Source: Pectinatus brassicae
Lineage (GTDB): Bacteria; Bacillota; Negativicutes; Selenomonadales; Selenomonadaceae
NCBI RefSeq assembly: GCF_014201835.1
Contig: NZ_JACHFH010000025.1
Coordinates: forward strand, 1 to 41,647
Direction: 5' to 3'
Length of the DNA: 41,647 bases
This document shows, one piece after another, positions 7,376 through 15,695 of the stretch. The notes beneath the pieces are model-generated. The model searched no databases and was not told the DNA's origin. It worked only from the letters and a program-made list of their open reading frames with translations. The number at the start of each line of letters is the position of its first letter. The stretch's first letter is position 1. A program made the translations under genes and the position numbers.

Positions 7376-9100
7376 ATGAGATCGACCTTTGCAGGATTGA
7401 ATACTATGGTAAGTGGATTACAAAATCATCAACTTGCCTTGGATACTGTAGGACATAATTTAAGTAATGACAGCACTGAAGGATATTCACGTCAGAGTGT
7501 AAATTTAACAACTGTGGCGCCTAGTGACCAAATAACGATGTATGGGAAAAGCTATGTGGGCAATGGTGTAGATACTGCTTCGATAACGAGAGCACGTGAT
7601 ATATTCGCAGATAAACATTATTGGCGGGACAATGCGACTAAATCGTATTATGAAGAAAAACAAAATAATTATTCAACAATTGAAAATGTTTTTAATGATT
7701 CTCAAATAAATAGTGAAAATGTTGGATTAAAAAGTACTATAAATAAATTTTGGAAGTCTTGGCAGGATTTATCAACGGATGCTAGTAATGATGATTCACG
7801 AATCAGTGTTCGCGATACTGGCGCTACTATGGCTGATCAGATAAAAACAATGGCGCAACAAATGCAGCAACAGATTACATCACAATATGGACAGCTGCAA
7901 TCTGATGTCACAGAAGTAAATAATATTACATCACAACTGGCAGATTTGAATAAAAATATTAGACAGGCTGAAGCCAGTGGCGGAATGGCTAATGATTTGC
8001 GTGATAAACGTGATAGCTTAGTCGATAAACTGTCACAATATGTAAAAGTCGATGTAACGGTACAAAGTGATGGTTCATATTCAATAAGCAGTAATGGCAG
8101 CGTGCTTGTTGATGGAGACAGCAAACTGACACTTGATTTACAGGCACAAAATAATGATGAATATGGCATTACTGATTACAATTTAGTTTTTAAAGAAACT
8201 GGAACGATTTATAATCCTGCAAATGGTGAAATATCAGCAGTACAGGATAATGTAGCAGAGGATAAAAGTTATATTGACAAACTTGCTAATTATTCAGCCT
8301 TTTTTCTGACTACGTTTAATGCCCAGCATAAAGAAGGCTATGGTATTGATGGTGCAAACACGACCGACACTAATTTTTTTGGTGAAAATGCCAATTCTTA
8401 TAGCTGGATAAATAATTCAGCCAGCACATATGAAAAACCTTATATGGAAAAAACGACTGCAAGTGGTTCAGAAAAATTACGTGGCATAAATATAATTAAT
8501 GAGCTGACAGTGAATACAAAAATTACTGATCCTGGTGGCACCGATTATATAGCAGCCAGAGGTGCCAATGTTTATACTAATAATGAGCCAGACCCGGTTA
8601 CCGGTGCAAAAAAAGGCGACTATATAGATGCTAGTGGCAATATAGTAGATTATGATCATAGAATTATGGCTAAAAATGGTACGGCTGGGGGAGCCGATGG
8701 ATCTAATGCGGTTACACTTAGCACCTTGTTTGATACTTCATTATCAGAAGCTGCAATAAATGATCATGTCAGATTAATAGCAGGCAGCGATGGCAATGTG
8801 CTAACGCCAGGAGATACATTGAGTTCAACAAATGATAAGTCATTGTATTCATACTATAATGATGCCATGACAGAATTGGGAACAGCCTCCAGTGTTGCTG
8901 ATAATAATGTTACTAAGATGGGCGCAGTTGTTACACAGCTGGATAATGCTCGTCAGGCGGTATCAGGTGTAAACTGGAATGAGGAACTCACAAATATGAT
9001 TAAATATCAACAGGGCTATTCAGCTTGTGCCCGGGTATTGACTACAATGGATGAAATGCTTGATAAATTAATAAATAGTACAGGAACCGTAGGGAGGTAA
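7376..9100 (+). CDS. flgK: Flagellar hook-associated protein 1 FlgK
   Basis: A 574-residue FlgK, the first hook-filament junction protein, exported by the flagellar type III system. The N-terminus (FAGLNTMVSGLQNHQLALDT, then GHNLSNDSTEGYSRQ) is the axial-protein D0 helix with the NxNT/EGYSRQ hallmark. The C-terminus (NWNEELTNMIKYQQGYSACARVLTTMDEMLDKLIN) is the matching D0 helix. The middle is a variable Asn/Asp/Thr-rich domain. No cleavable signal peptide, as expected. A strong GAGGGGGAT ribosome site precedes ATG 7376. flgL follows after 6 nt. Confidence 0.95.
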   Translation: MRSTFAGLNTMVSGLQNHQLALDTVGHNLSNDSTEGYSRQSVNLTTVAPSDQITMYGKSYVGNGVDTASITRARDIFADKHYWRDNATKSYYEEKQNNYSTIENVFNDSQINSENVGLKSTINKFWKSWQDLSTDASNDDSRISVRDTGATMADQIKTMAQQMQQQITSQYGQLQSDVTEVNNITSQLADLNKNIRQAEASGGMANDLRDKRDSLVDKLSQYVKVDVTVQSDGSYSISSNGSVLVDGDSKLTLDLQAQNNDEYGITDYNLVFKETGTIYNPANGEISAVQDNVAEDKSYIDKLANYSAFFLTTFNAQHKEGYGIDGANTTDTNFFGENANSYSWINNSASTYEKPYMEKTTASGSEKLRGINIINELTVNTKITDPGGTDYIAARGANVYTNNEPDPVTGAKKGDYIDASGNIVDYDHRIMAKNGTAGGADGSNAVTLSTLFDTSLSEAAINDHVRLIAGSDGNVLTPGDTLSSTNDKSLYSYYNDAMTELGTASSVADNNVTKMGAVVTQLDNARQAVSGVNWNEELTNMIKYQQGYSACARVLTTMDEMLDKLINSTGTVGR

Positions 9101-9106
9101 TAAAAA

Positions 9107-10567
9107 ATGCGCGTAAGTAGTACAATGATGATAAATAATTACATGAATTCGCTCAATGGTAATTATGATACACAGGCAAAACTTATGGAACAAAATTCTA
9201 CACAGCAAAAATTAAATAGGCCATCAGATGATCCGGTGGACTATTCCAGATATTTATCATATACCAATAACGATGTATCCAATCAACAATTTCTTACTAA
9301 TGCCAATAATGGTATTTCATGGATGAACGCAACGGATAATGCACTGGTTAATATTAGTGAACATTTTACCACTGTTGTTGAGCAGACAAATCAAGCTGCT
9401 AATGGGACAAATCAAACAGTAGACAATCAAGCGACTGCATCACAGTTATTGGCATTATTGCAAGAAACAATCAGTCAGGGAAATAGTGAATTAGGCGATC
9501 GTTATTTATTTTCCGGACAAAAAGATAAAGTTGAGCCATTTAAAATATCAGATGAAAAAATAGAACGGGGCCTGGCAAAAACATTAAACGAAGGACAATC
9601 AGAATTTTTTAGTAAAACTGTAAGAATAGCTGGAGTGGATACAAAAGAGCCTGGCGGTACGCAGGTAGGTGGGTTGAATCAGATGCTTAATATGAAAGGC
9701 AGCGATGGTAATACTTATTATTTAGATACCAGTACAGGCTATGTCTTTTCACAGGATTTTGTAGAAAATGGTTATAAAGATAAAATTACTGCAGGACAAA
9801 CTACGGTAACGGCAGCGGATGCTGTAGGGCGCATGGCAATACCAAGCGGGACTAGTACTTTATCTGAATTATCCGGTGGTTCAGGCACATATCCGACTGT
9901 TTATGCTGATAAAGCCACATATGACAAAGTGGCTACAGATGTTCGTACTAATTTTACAAATTTATATTTTGATAAAGATGTAAATGGAGCAATTACTACA
10001 GCTGGTAAAAATTTAGCAAATAGTGGCAGTGGATTGACAGTTACTGATCCAAGTGTTACTACTGAATTTTCTTTTAATACTATAGAGCAATACGTAGTTA
10101 ATTATCAAGGTGATGATAATAAAATTTCAATGGTGAAATTAAGCGGTTCGACTGATGAAACGCGTGATAGTGTAAATGTTACAGGCAGTGATGTATTTGG
10201 TGATACCGATATTTTTGGTTCATCACATGGCACAGCAACACTGAATAATTTACTTACAGTTGTAGCACAAATGGATGGTGGGAATCAAAAATGGTTGTCA
10301 AGTGATGGAATAACCGTAGCTAATAATGCCAAGACTGTACTACAAAAAGCTCAAACATCATTAGCTTCGCGAAATATGGCATATTCTAATGCCGTAAGTA
10401 CAATGGAAGGTCAAAATACTGTAATTCAGGGCAATATTAATAATGTAAATGGTGTAAATACAGCAGAGCTTGCTACAAAATTAATTACAGCACAAACGAT
10501 ATATAATATATCGATATCTATGGGGAAAAATGTAATACCACAGTCAATTGCTGATTATTTAAGTTAA
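9107..10567 (+). CDS. flgL: Flagellar hook-associated protein 3 FlgL (long form)
   Basis: A 486-residue FlgL, the second junction protein between hook and filament. The N-terminus (MRVSSTMMINNYMNSLN, then QQKLNRPSDDPVDYSRY) is the flagellin-like D0/D1 segment. The C-terminus ends with helices rich in Asn, Thr and Gln, and ITAQTIYNISISMG. Many FlgL proteins are near 300 residues, so about 180 extra residues lie in the middle (roughly residues 140-400). That insertion is Gly/Ser/Thr/Asp rich and probably a surface domain that could also be glycosylated. GGGAGG precedes ATG 9107. Confidence 0.93.
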   Translation: MRVSSTMMINNYMNSLNGNYDTQAKLMEQNSTQQKLNRPSDDPVDYSRYLSYTNNDVSNQQFLTNANNGISWMNATDNALVNISEHFTTVVEQTNQAANGTNQTVDNQATASQLLALLQETISQGNSELGDRYLFSGQKDKVEPFKISDEKIERGLAKTLNEGQSEFFSKTVRIAGVDTKEPGGTQVGGLNQMLNMKGSDGNTYYLDTSTGYVFSQDFVENGYKDKITAGQTTVTAADAVGRMAIPSGTSTLSELSGGSGTYPTVYADKATYDKVATDVRTNFTNLYFDKDVNGAITTAGKNLANSGSGLTVTDPSVTTEFSFNTIEQYVVNYQGDDNKISMVKLSGSTDETRDSVNVTGSDVFGDTDIFGSSHGTATLNNLLTVVAQMDGGNQKWLSSDGITVANNAKTVLQKAQTSLASRNMAYSNAVSTMEGQNTVIQGNINNVNGVNTAELATKLITAQTIYNISISMGKNVIPQSIADYLS

Positions 10568-10661
10568 TAATTAATCATATTTATAAAAATGTGAAGTTTA
10601 ATTAGTAAATATATTTAGAAATATTTATAATGGATTATAGATAAAATAAAGGATTGGTAAT

Positions 10662-11219
10662 ATGCAATGTCTAAATATAAGAACGAGTAATTTAGTATTA
10701 CAGACTAAAAGTAAAATGGCTAAAGCTGATCCTAATATGCCACAGCCAACTAGTAAAGGTGAATACAAAGCACCTAGTGCGAATGTATATGCTGAGCCAA
10801 TAAAAGTCGAGATAGATGGCAGAAAAACAAGAGAAGCTTTAGGAATATATACTGATGCCGCATTCAATAAAAAGATGGCCAGTGATGGCAAGCAAAAATT
10901 TCTTGCGGGTATTGCTCGTAGAATGAGAGAGGGGCGGCAAGCTCGTACCAGTACTTCAACGGGCGTTTTTGCTCAAATAAGCAAGAATAAAATGATACCA
11001 CCAACGAAAGAAATTCGGGTTACAACTCTGCCATCGCCTGACTTTACAGTTACACCATCAAGGGTAAATGGCGATATCGACCCTGGTATATCTAAAATGC
11101 AGATAACAGCTGGAAAATATAAAATGGAATATACACCGCCAAGTGTGGATATCTCAGTAGACCAGTACTCATCTGTAAGGATGTGGACATCAGAAGATAA
11201 TTATGATACTTATGCATAA
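10662..11219 (+). CDS. yviE: DUF6470 (YviE-like) flagellar operon protein
   Basis: A 185-residue basic protein in the slot occupied by yviE between flgL and fliW in Bacillus subtilis. It has the family pattern: a short N-terminal strand (LNIRTSNLVLQTKSKM), a central basic helical stretch with GIARRMREGRQAR, and a C-terminal repeat-like region with PSPDFTVTPSRVNGDIDPG. No signal peptide or membrane segment. Molecular function is not established. GGATTGG lies before ATG 10662. The 94 nt upstream are AT-rich without a clear promoter. Confidence 0.8.
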   Translation: MQCLNIRTSNLVLQTKSKMAKADPNMPQPTSKGEYKAPSANVYAEPIKVEIDGRKTREALGIYTDAAFNKKMASDGKQKFLAGIARRMREGRQARTSTSTGVFAQISKNKMIPPTKEIRVTTLPSPDFTVTPSRVNGDIDPGISKMQITAGKYKMEYTPPSVDISVDQYSSVRMWTSEDNYDTYA

Positions 11220-11273
11220 ATGCTAAAATAAAAAGCATTGTAAGTAGATGAAAAACTAGAAAGGAGGAGGGGC

Positions 11274-11375
11274 ATTACAATACCAGACAGGAAGCAGGTG
11301 AAAAAAGGGGAAGTATCTATTGCGTTTTTAAGTAAAAGAATGGAATCGAAAATAGCTAAAACTTATATAGGATAA
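11274..11375 (+). other. Possible small ORF with strong ribosome site but no ATG
   Basis: A very strong purine ribosome site (AAAGGAGGAGGGG, about 11260-11272) is followed by an open frame of 33 codons ending at TAA 11373-11375. No ATG, GTG or TTG stands at a suitable distance; only ATT 11274 or ATA 11280 would fit, and GTG 11298 lies further in. The predicted peptide (for example VKKGEVSIAFLSKRMESK) is basic and unrecognised. It may be a decayed gene or a small protein with a non-standard start. Very uncertain. Confidence 0.2.
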
Positions 11376-11420
11376 AAAGGAAGTTATACTATATTCTTTT
11401 CAAATAAAAAGGTGATATAT

Positions 11421-11441
11421 ATGAAACTGGGAGGAATTTAG
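11421..11441 (+). other. Six-codon leader mini-ORF before fliW copy 1
   Basis: AAAAAGGTGAT at 11406-11415 is a near-perfect ribosome site for ATG 11421, opening a six-codon frame (MKLGGI) whose TAG stop is immediately followed by the fliW ATG at 11442. The fliW ribosome site (GGGAGGA, about 11429-11435) lies inside the mini-ORF. Translation of the leader could therefore couple to, or compete with, fliW initiation. Confidence 0.4.
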
Positions 11442-11876
11442 ATGAGACAGATCGATACTACACGCTTTGGTATGATTGACATTGATGAACAGAAAATAAT
11501 TAATTTTCCAATGGGAATACCGGGCTTTGAAGAAGATCATGAATTTGTTATGATTCCGTATGATGCCCCTTTTGTATTTCTGCAGTCTGTTACTTCAAGT
11601 GATTTAGCATTTATGATGATAAATCCATTTGATTTTTTTAAAGATTACGAAATCCCTATTGATGATGCTGATCTTAATCAATTACAAATTTATGAGAAGG
11701 AAGATTTGGCAACATTTTCTTTGTTGACAATAAGGGATAATGATGTTGAAAAAACAACAGCAAACCTTTTAGCTCCGATAATAATAAATAAAAAAACTCA
11801 TGAAGCAAAACAACTTATATTGAAAAATACGCAGTATACAACACATCATGAATTAGTACAAGCACAGGCTAGCTAA
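11442..11876 (+). CDS. fliW: Flagellar assembly factor FliW, copy 1
   Basis: A 144-residue FliW. FliW binds the C-terminal region of flagellin and, when free, binds and inhibits CsrA. The family pattern is complete: DTTRFGMIDIDEQKIINF at the start, GIPGFEEDHEFVMIPY, LQSVTSSDLAFMMINPF, and TTANLLAPIIINKKTHEAKQLIL near the end. It follows yviE as in Bacillus subtilis but is separated from csrA by a second fliW. A mini-ORF with a good ribosome site stops directly before its ATG. Confidence 0.95.
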   Translation: MRQIDTTRFGMIDIDEQKIINFPMGIPGFEEDHEFVMIPYDAPFVFLQSVTSSDLAFMMINPFDFFKDYEIPIDDADLNQLQIYEKEDLATFSLLTIRDNDVEKTTANLLAPIIINKKTHEAKQLILKNTQYTTHHELVQAQAS

Positions 11877-11997
11877 AGCTATAACGAGGGGCAGGGAAAC
11901 CCATGCTTAAACATGATGTTGTATGTGTGAGTTTAATGAAATATATATCAATAATAAATAACAAATATCACAGTCGTAATTACACATAATATGGGTC

Positions 11998-12053
11998 CCT
12001 CGCACATTAAAAAGTAAGTTAATAAAAATTGATTTACTTTTTAATGTGCGAGG
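11998..12053. repeat. Long perfect inverted repeat between the two fliW genes
   Basis: Arms 11998-12017 and 12034-12053 are exactly complementary over 20 nt, and pairing can continue inward through GU and AU pairs to a 4-nt A loop. The hairpin lies about 28 nt before fliW copy 2. No T-tract follows on either side, so it does not look like a standard terminator. It may be an RNA structure in the fliW-csrA leader, an RNase-processing site, or a small mobile hairpin. Confidence 0.75.
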
Positions 12054-12080
12054 AATAATATATACTTTTGGAGGCACTCG

Positions 12081-12527
12081 ATGAAAGAAATAAATACAAC
12101 GCGTTTTGGTGATATAGAAATAGACGAAGAAAAGATTATCCATTTTAAAGATGGCATTCCAGCATTTGAAGATGAACATGAGTTTGTTTTGATTCCCTAT
12201 GGAGATGAGAGTCCATTCTTGTTTTTACAATCAATAAACACATCTGATTTAGCATTTGCTATGGTTAATCCGTTTGTGTTTTTTAGTGATTATGAATTTA
12301 CAATAGATGATGAAATATTAGAAGAAATGGATATTAAAGAACAGGCTGATTTACTTATATTTGCTTTTTTAACAATACCATCTGGGGACGTTAAAAAAAC
12401 AACAGCCAATCTTTTGGCACCAATAGTAATAAATCAAAGAACATTTGGAGCAAAACAATTGATATTAGAAAACACTGATTATACAACAAAACATTCCTTA
12501 GGAGAAAATACGGAGGATGGTGAATAA
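12081..12527 (+). CDS. fliW: Flagellar assembly factor FliW, copy 2 (csrA-linked)
   Basis: A 148-residue FliW with the same motifs as copy 1: NTTRFGDIEIDEEKIIHF, GIPAFEDEHEFVLIPY, LQSINTSDLAFAMVNPF and TTANLLAPIVINQRTFGAKQLIL. Its TAA overlaps the csrA ATG by one base, so FliW and CsrA would be made together, as expected for interaction partners. The two copies are clearly homologous throughout but differ at many positions, more acidic here at the C-terminus. GGAGG lies before ATG 12081. This copy is the stronger candidate for the CsrA antagonist. Confidence 0.95.
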   Translation: MKEINTTRFGDIEIDEEKIIHFKDGIPAFEDEHEFVLIPYGDESPFLFLQSINTSDLAFAMVNPFVFFSDYEFTIDDEILEEMDIKEQADLLIFAFLTIPSGDVKKTTANLLAPIVINQRTFGAKQLILENTDYTTKHSLGENTEDGE

Positions 12528-12751
12528 TGTTAGTTTTAACACGTCGTCCGGGTCAATATATTACAATTGGTGATGATATCGTTATACATATATCTGATGT
12601 ACAAGGCGGAAATGTGCGAATGGCCATTGATGCACCACGTAACGTAAAGATATATAGAGGGGAAATTTATGAGGCGATTTTAGAAGAAAATAAAAAATCT
12701 GCATCACAATTTTCTGATATTGATTTAGGTGAATTATTAAAGAAAAAATAA
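12527..12751 (+). CDS. csrA: CsrA translational regulator
   Basis: A 74-residue CsrA, an RNA-binding dimer that represses translation by binding GGA motifs, classically near ribosome sites. The start MLVLTRRPGQYITIGDDIVIHI and the central VRMAIDAPRNVKIYRGEIYEAI are typical, including the VRMAIDAP strand and the C-terminal Arg segment that contact RNA. The ATG overlaps the fliW copy 2 stop. A sigma-28 promoter for flaG overlaps its 3' end. Flagellin mRNA is the likely target (GGA-loop hairpin at 16117-16126). Confidence 0.96.
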   Translation: MLVLTRRPGQYITIGDDIVIHISDVQGGNVRMAIDAPRNVKIYRGEIYEAILEENKKSASQFSDIDLGELLKKK

Positions 12752-12765
12752 AAAAATGCCGATAA
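12738..12765 (+). promoter_or_regulatory. Sigma-28 promoter for flaG-fliD-fliS-fliT
   Basis: TAAAGAAA at 12738-12745, a 12-nt spacer, then GCCGATAA at 12758-12765. The -10 matches the flagellar sigma-28 consensus exactly and TAAA is intact; the spacing is one base longer than usual. The promoter overlaps the csrA 3' end and leaves a leader of roughly 140 nt before flaG. Confidence 0.6.
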
Positions 12766-12836
12766 TTATTTGTAAAGGATTTTAGCATATTAAACAGATT
12801 TGCATTCATAGTATGAATTAATATTATTAAGGAATT

Positions 12837-12887
12837 ATGCCAATGTTTTGCAAAACTATAAAAGACATTGCAGCAATAAGGGAATAA
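12837..12887 (+). other. Possible short leader ORF in the flaG 5' region
   Basis: AAGGA at 12829-12833 precedes ATG 12837 and a better spaced in-frame ATG 12843. The frame stops at TAA 12885-12887 (16 or 14 residues, MFCKTIKDIAAIRE from the second ATG). It ends 24 nt before the flaG ATG. It may be chance in AT-rich leader sequence. Confidence 0.2.
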
Positions 12888-12911
12888 TTTTCAATATCTA
12901 TGGAGGGAATA

Positions 12912-13334
12912 ATGATGATTGATAAAATTGCCAATAATGCATCAAAAAATCTGACAACTACTAATACTAATATTTCTTTTAATCAGATAAAAACAAATAA
13001 TAATATAGACAATAACATTAGTGAAACAGCTCAGGTATCAGAAACAAATACTGCAACAGACCAGATAGATAAATTCATAGATGATAAAAAAAATAATAAA
13101 CAAAAACTATCTGATGAAGATGTAAAAAAATTAACAGACAAACTTAATAAAGAAATGTCAGAGATGAATTTGGAGCTTAAGTTTACTTGGTATGAAGATC
13201 TTGACCAATTAGGTGTTAAAATGATTGATTCATCAACGCAAAAAACGATTAAATCATTTCCACCTGAAGAGGTCATGAAGACTTTAGTGAAAACAAAAAA
13301 ATGGTTGGGTAAGCTTTTAGATAAGAATGTATAA
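12912..13334 (+). CDS. flaG: FlaG family flagellar protein
   Basis: A 140-residue FlaG. Members influence filament length in several bacteria, but the mechanism is unclear. The N-terminal half is Asn/Thr-rich and probably disordered. The conserved C-terminal half (LTDKLNKEMSEMNLELKFTW, then GVKMIDSSTQKTIKSFPPEEV) is the family signature. ATG 12912 (or 12915) is preferred: GGAGGG at 12902-12907 lies 4-7 nt upstream, while ATG 12900 would place that site inside the gene. fliD follows after 18 nt, matching yvyC-fliD in Bacillus subtilis. Confidence 0.88.
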   Translation: MMIDKIANNASKNLTTTNTNISFNQIKTNNNIDNNISETAQVSETNTATDQIDKFIDDKKNNKQKLSDEDVKKLTDKLNKEMSEMNLELKFTWYEDLDQLGVKMIDSSTQKTIKSFPPEEVMKTLVKTKKWLGKLLDKNV

Positions 13335-13352
13335 GTACAGGGAGGACTTAAG

Positions 13353-15173
13353 ATGGGAGTAAATGGAATTTATGGCTTATCCTCTGGGATGGATGTAGAC
13401 TCATTGGTAAAACAATCCATGCAGGCTAAGCAAAAACAATATGATTCAATGTACAAAAAAGAACAGGCAGCAGAATGGACAAAGGATGCCTATAATCAGT
13501 GGTATGACAAGTTATCAGATTTTCAGAACAATACGATTTATAAGTATTCATTATCAAGTGGCATGGCACCTAAGATGGCATCCTCTTCTAATAGTAGCGT
13601 AGTTACAGCTACAGCTGGTGGTGGCGCAGCCAATATATCACATAATGTTACTATTAATTCTATGTCATCAAATGCTTATTTAAAATCAACAACTGGGATA
13701 GACAGAATTTCTGGTGAATCTGGTAGTATAAAATTATCAGATATATTAGGACTTAGCAATATTGATTTAAAGGCTGTAACGGGCGAAACATCAGCTAGTG
13801 ATAAATTGACATTTACTAAAGATGGTGTAGACTATGAATTGACTGGTAGTCAAATGGATGAAACAGCAATTAGTTTTACACTTCGTGATGGCACTATATC
13901 GTTGGATACGAATACTGATACTGAGGTTAGGACAAATCAAACTATTTCTTTTAGTTATCGTGACTTGGCTGAGGGAACATTAAATGATTTAGCTAATAAA
14001 ATAAGTAATAGTGGTACTGATATAAGTGGAAATTATGATACAGTTAATGATTCGTTTAGTATTTACAATAAAAAAGGCGGCGAGGGTAATTTTATTGATT
14101 TAACAGTTGATACAATTGCGTTGCCGGGAGATTTGCCGGCAGGACTTAATGATAGTACGGCTAATACGCAAACATTGCTAAATGCATTAAAATTAGGCTC
14201 GTATAATGTTGCTACTGATACTTTGGGGACAGCAATGGCTGGTACTGATTTTTCAGCAACACCAGCTAATCCAGGAGATGCAACCGGGTCAATGTCAGCT
14301 AGTGCATTATCAGGTACATCAGGCAGTGTGAAAATTGATGGACGTGAATATAAGACTGATAGTAATCAAATAATGGTTGATGGTGTAACCTACAATCTTG
14401 TCTCTAAAGGAACTGGTAGTACAACAGTATCAGTAACGACAGATACTGATACAATTGTAAAAAATGTTAACGAATTTGTCGATAAATATAATGAATTGCT
14501 TAAAAGCTTAAAAAGTGATGTTAATACAGCACCCGATAAAAATTATACGGCTCTTACTGATGATGAAAAGAAAGAAATGAGTGATGACCAGGTAAAATCC
14601 TGGACAGAAAAGGCAAAGAAAGGGCTTTTGTATAAAGATAGTCCTCTTAGCAGCTTAATTGATGATATGCGCTCAGCAGTAAATCAGCCGATTTCAGGTA
14701 TTGGTGGTAAGTATAATAGTTTAGCGAATTTAGGTATAGGTGTTTCCGCTGATTGGAATAATGATAAAAGTGGACTACTGAGTGTTGATGAAGAGAAATT
14801 GCGCAAAGCTTTAGCTGATGACCCCGATGCAGTATACAAGGTTTTTAATAATCCAGCAGCTGATGATGACAGCAATACTTTTGGGGTGGTAAAACGACTT
14901 AATAGTGCATTAACTGATGCTATTGGTAAAGGTGATATTGCCACAGCATCAGGGATAAGAGGACAAGCGGGTGTTACTGATTCGAGTAATATATCAGACC
15001 AAAGCAATTGGGGAAATGAAATAGCTAATTGGAAGAAAAAAATGGCTGCTTTTCAAGATGAAATGGATAAGTATCAAGACCAATTATATAAACAGTTTGA
15101 TGCGATGGAAACAGCAATATCTAATCAGAATTCACAATACAGTTATATATCCAGCTTTTTAGGCGGGTCATAA
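13353..15173 (+). CDS. fliD: Flagellar cap protein FliD
   Basis: A 606-residue FliD (HAP2), the filament cap that helps flagellin fold at the growing tip. The N-terminus (GIYGLSSGMDVDSLVKQSMQ) and the following coiled coil with WTKDAYNQWYDKLSDF match the family. The C-terminal portion has NEFVDKYNELLKSLKSDV, SPLSSLIDDMR and a final coiled coil (MAAFQDEMDKYQDQLYKQFDAMETAI). The middle is Ser/Thr/Gly-rich, consistent with a surface domain. GGGAGG precedes ATG 13353. fliS follows after about 57 nt. Confidence 0.95.
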   Translation: MGVNGIYGLSSGMDVDSLVKQSMQAKQKQYDSMYKKEQAAEWTKDAYNQWYDKLSDFQNNTIYKYSLSSGMAPKMASSSNSSVVTATAGGGAANISHNVTINSMSSNAYLKSTTGIDRISGESGSIKLSDILGLSNIDLKAVTGETSASDKLTFTKDGVDYELTGSQMDETAISFTLRDGTISLDTNTDTEVRTNQTISFSYRDLAEGTLNDLANKISNSGTDISGNYDTVNDSFSIYNKKGGEGNFIDLTVDTIALPGDLPAGLNDSTANTQTLLNALKLGSYNVATDTLGTAMAGTDFSATPANPGDATGSMSASALSGTSGSVKIDGREYKTDSNQIMVDGVTYNLVSKGTGSTTVSVTTDTDTIVKNVNEFVDKYNELLKSLKSDVNTAPDKNYTALTDDEKKEMSDDQVKSWTEKAKKGLLYKDSPLSSLIDDMRSAVNQPISGIGGKYNSLANLGIGVSADWNNDKSGLLSVDEEKLRKALADDPDAVYKVFNNPAADDDSNTFGVVKRLNSALTDAIGKGDIATASGIRGQAGVTDSSNISDQSNWGNEIANWKKKMAAFQDEMDKYQDQLYKQFDAMETAISNQNSQYSYISSFLGGS

Positions 15174-15230
15174 GAAAAATAGTTAATGATATAATTATGT
15201 ATATGGTAAGACAGAAGGGAGCATTTGTTA

Positions 15231-15623
15231 ATGCAAAATGCGTCTTATACAGCGCAAGCGTATAGAAGACAGCAGATACTGACAGCAAGTCCGGAAATGC
15301 TGACATTAATGCTATATAATGGTGCCATAAGGTTTATAAATGAAGGAATAAAATTTATTGGCGAAGAAGAGAAAGAAAAATCAAATGCATCTCTTTTGCG
15401 GGCACAGGATGTAATGATAGAATTAATGTCAAGTCTTGATATGGAGTATGAGATTGCCAAGGAACTTTATCCGCTATATGATTATATTTATCGTGCTTTA
15501 ATAGTTGGTAATCTTGCTAATAATATAGAAAAGCTAGATGAAGCTAAAGAATTGGTGGTAGAGTTGCGCGATACTTGGCATGAGGCTATGAAAAAAGCAG
15601 GTAAAGCAAAGCAGTCCTCATAA
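15231..15623 (+). CDS. fliS: Flagellin export chaperone FliS
   Basis: A 130-residue FliS, the four-helix chaperone that wraps the flagellin C-terminus before export. Typical features are the N-terminal AYRRQQILTASPEMLTLMLYNGAIRFI and the later helices DVMIELMSSLDMEYEIAKELYPLYDYIYR and AKELVVELRDTWHEAMKKA. ATG 15231 is chosen over the in-frame TTG 15225 because AAGGGA at 15215-15220 is better spaced. In Bacillus subtilis FliS competes with FliW for flagellin, so this gene is part of the proposed FliW-CsrA circuit. Confidence 0.95.
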   Translation: MQNASYTAQAYRRQQILTASPEMLTLMLYNGAIRFINEGIKFIGEEEKEKSNASLLRAQDVMIELMSSLDMEYEIAKELYPLYDYIYRALIVGNLANNIEKLDEAKELVVELRDTWHEAMKKAGKAKQSS

Positions 15624-15695
15624 TATGAATATTTGTGATAGCGGGGTTAATCCTCGACAGTTTTGCATATGTTTATCCTTGTAAAGGTTGAGAAT

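Noticed and set aside
7837-8169. A Cys/Ser-rich minus-strand frame inside flgK
   Set aside because: Composition is that of antisense to repetitive Asp/Asn/Gln codons; no independent support.
12900-12911. Upstream ATG for flaG
   Set aside because: The ribosome site GGAGGG (12902-12907) would lie inside the coding region; ATG 12912 or 12915 fits it.
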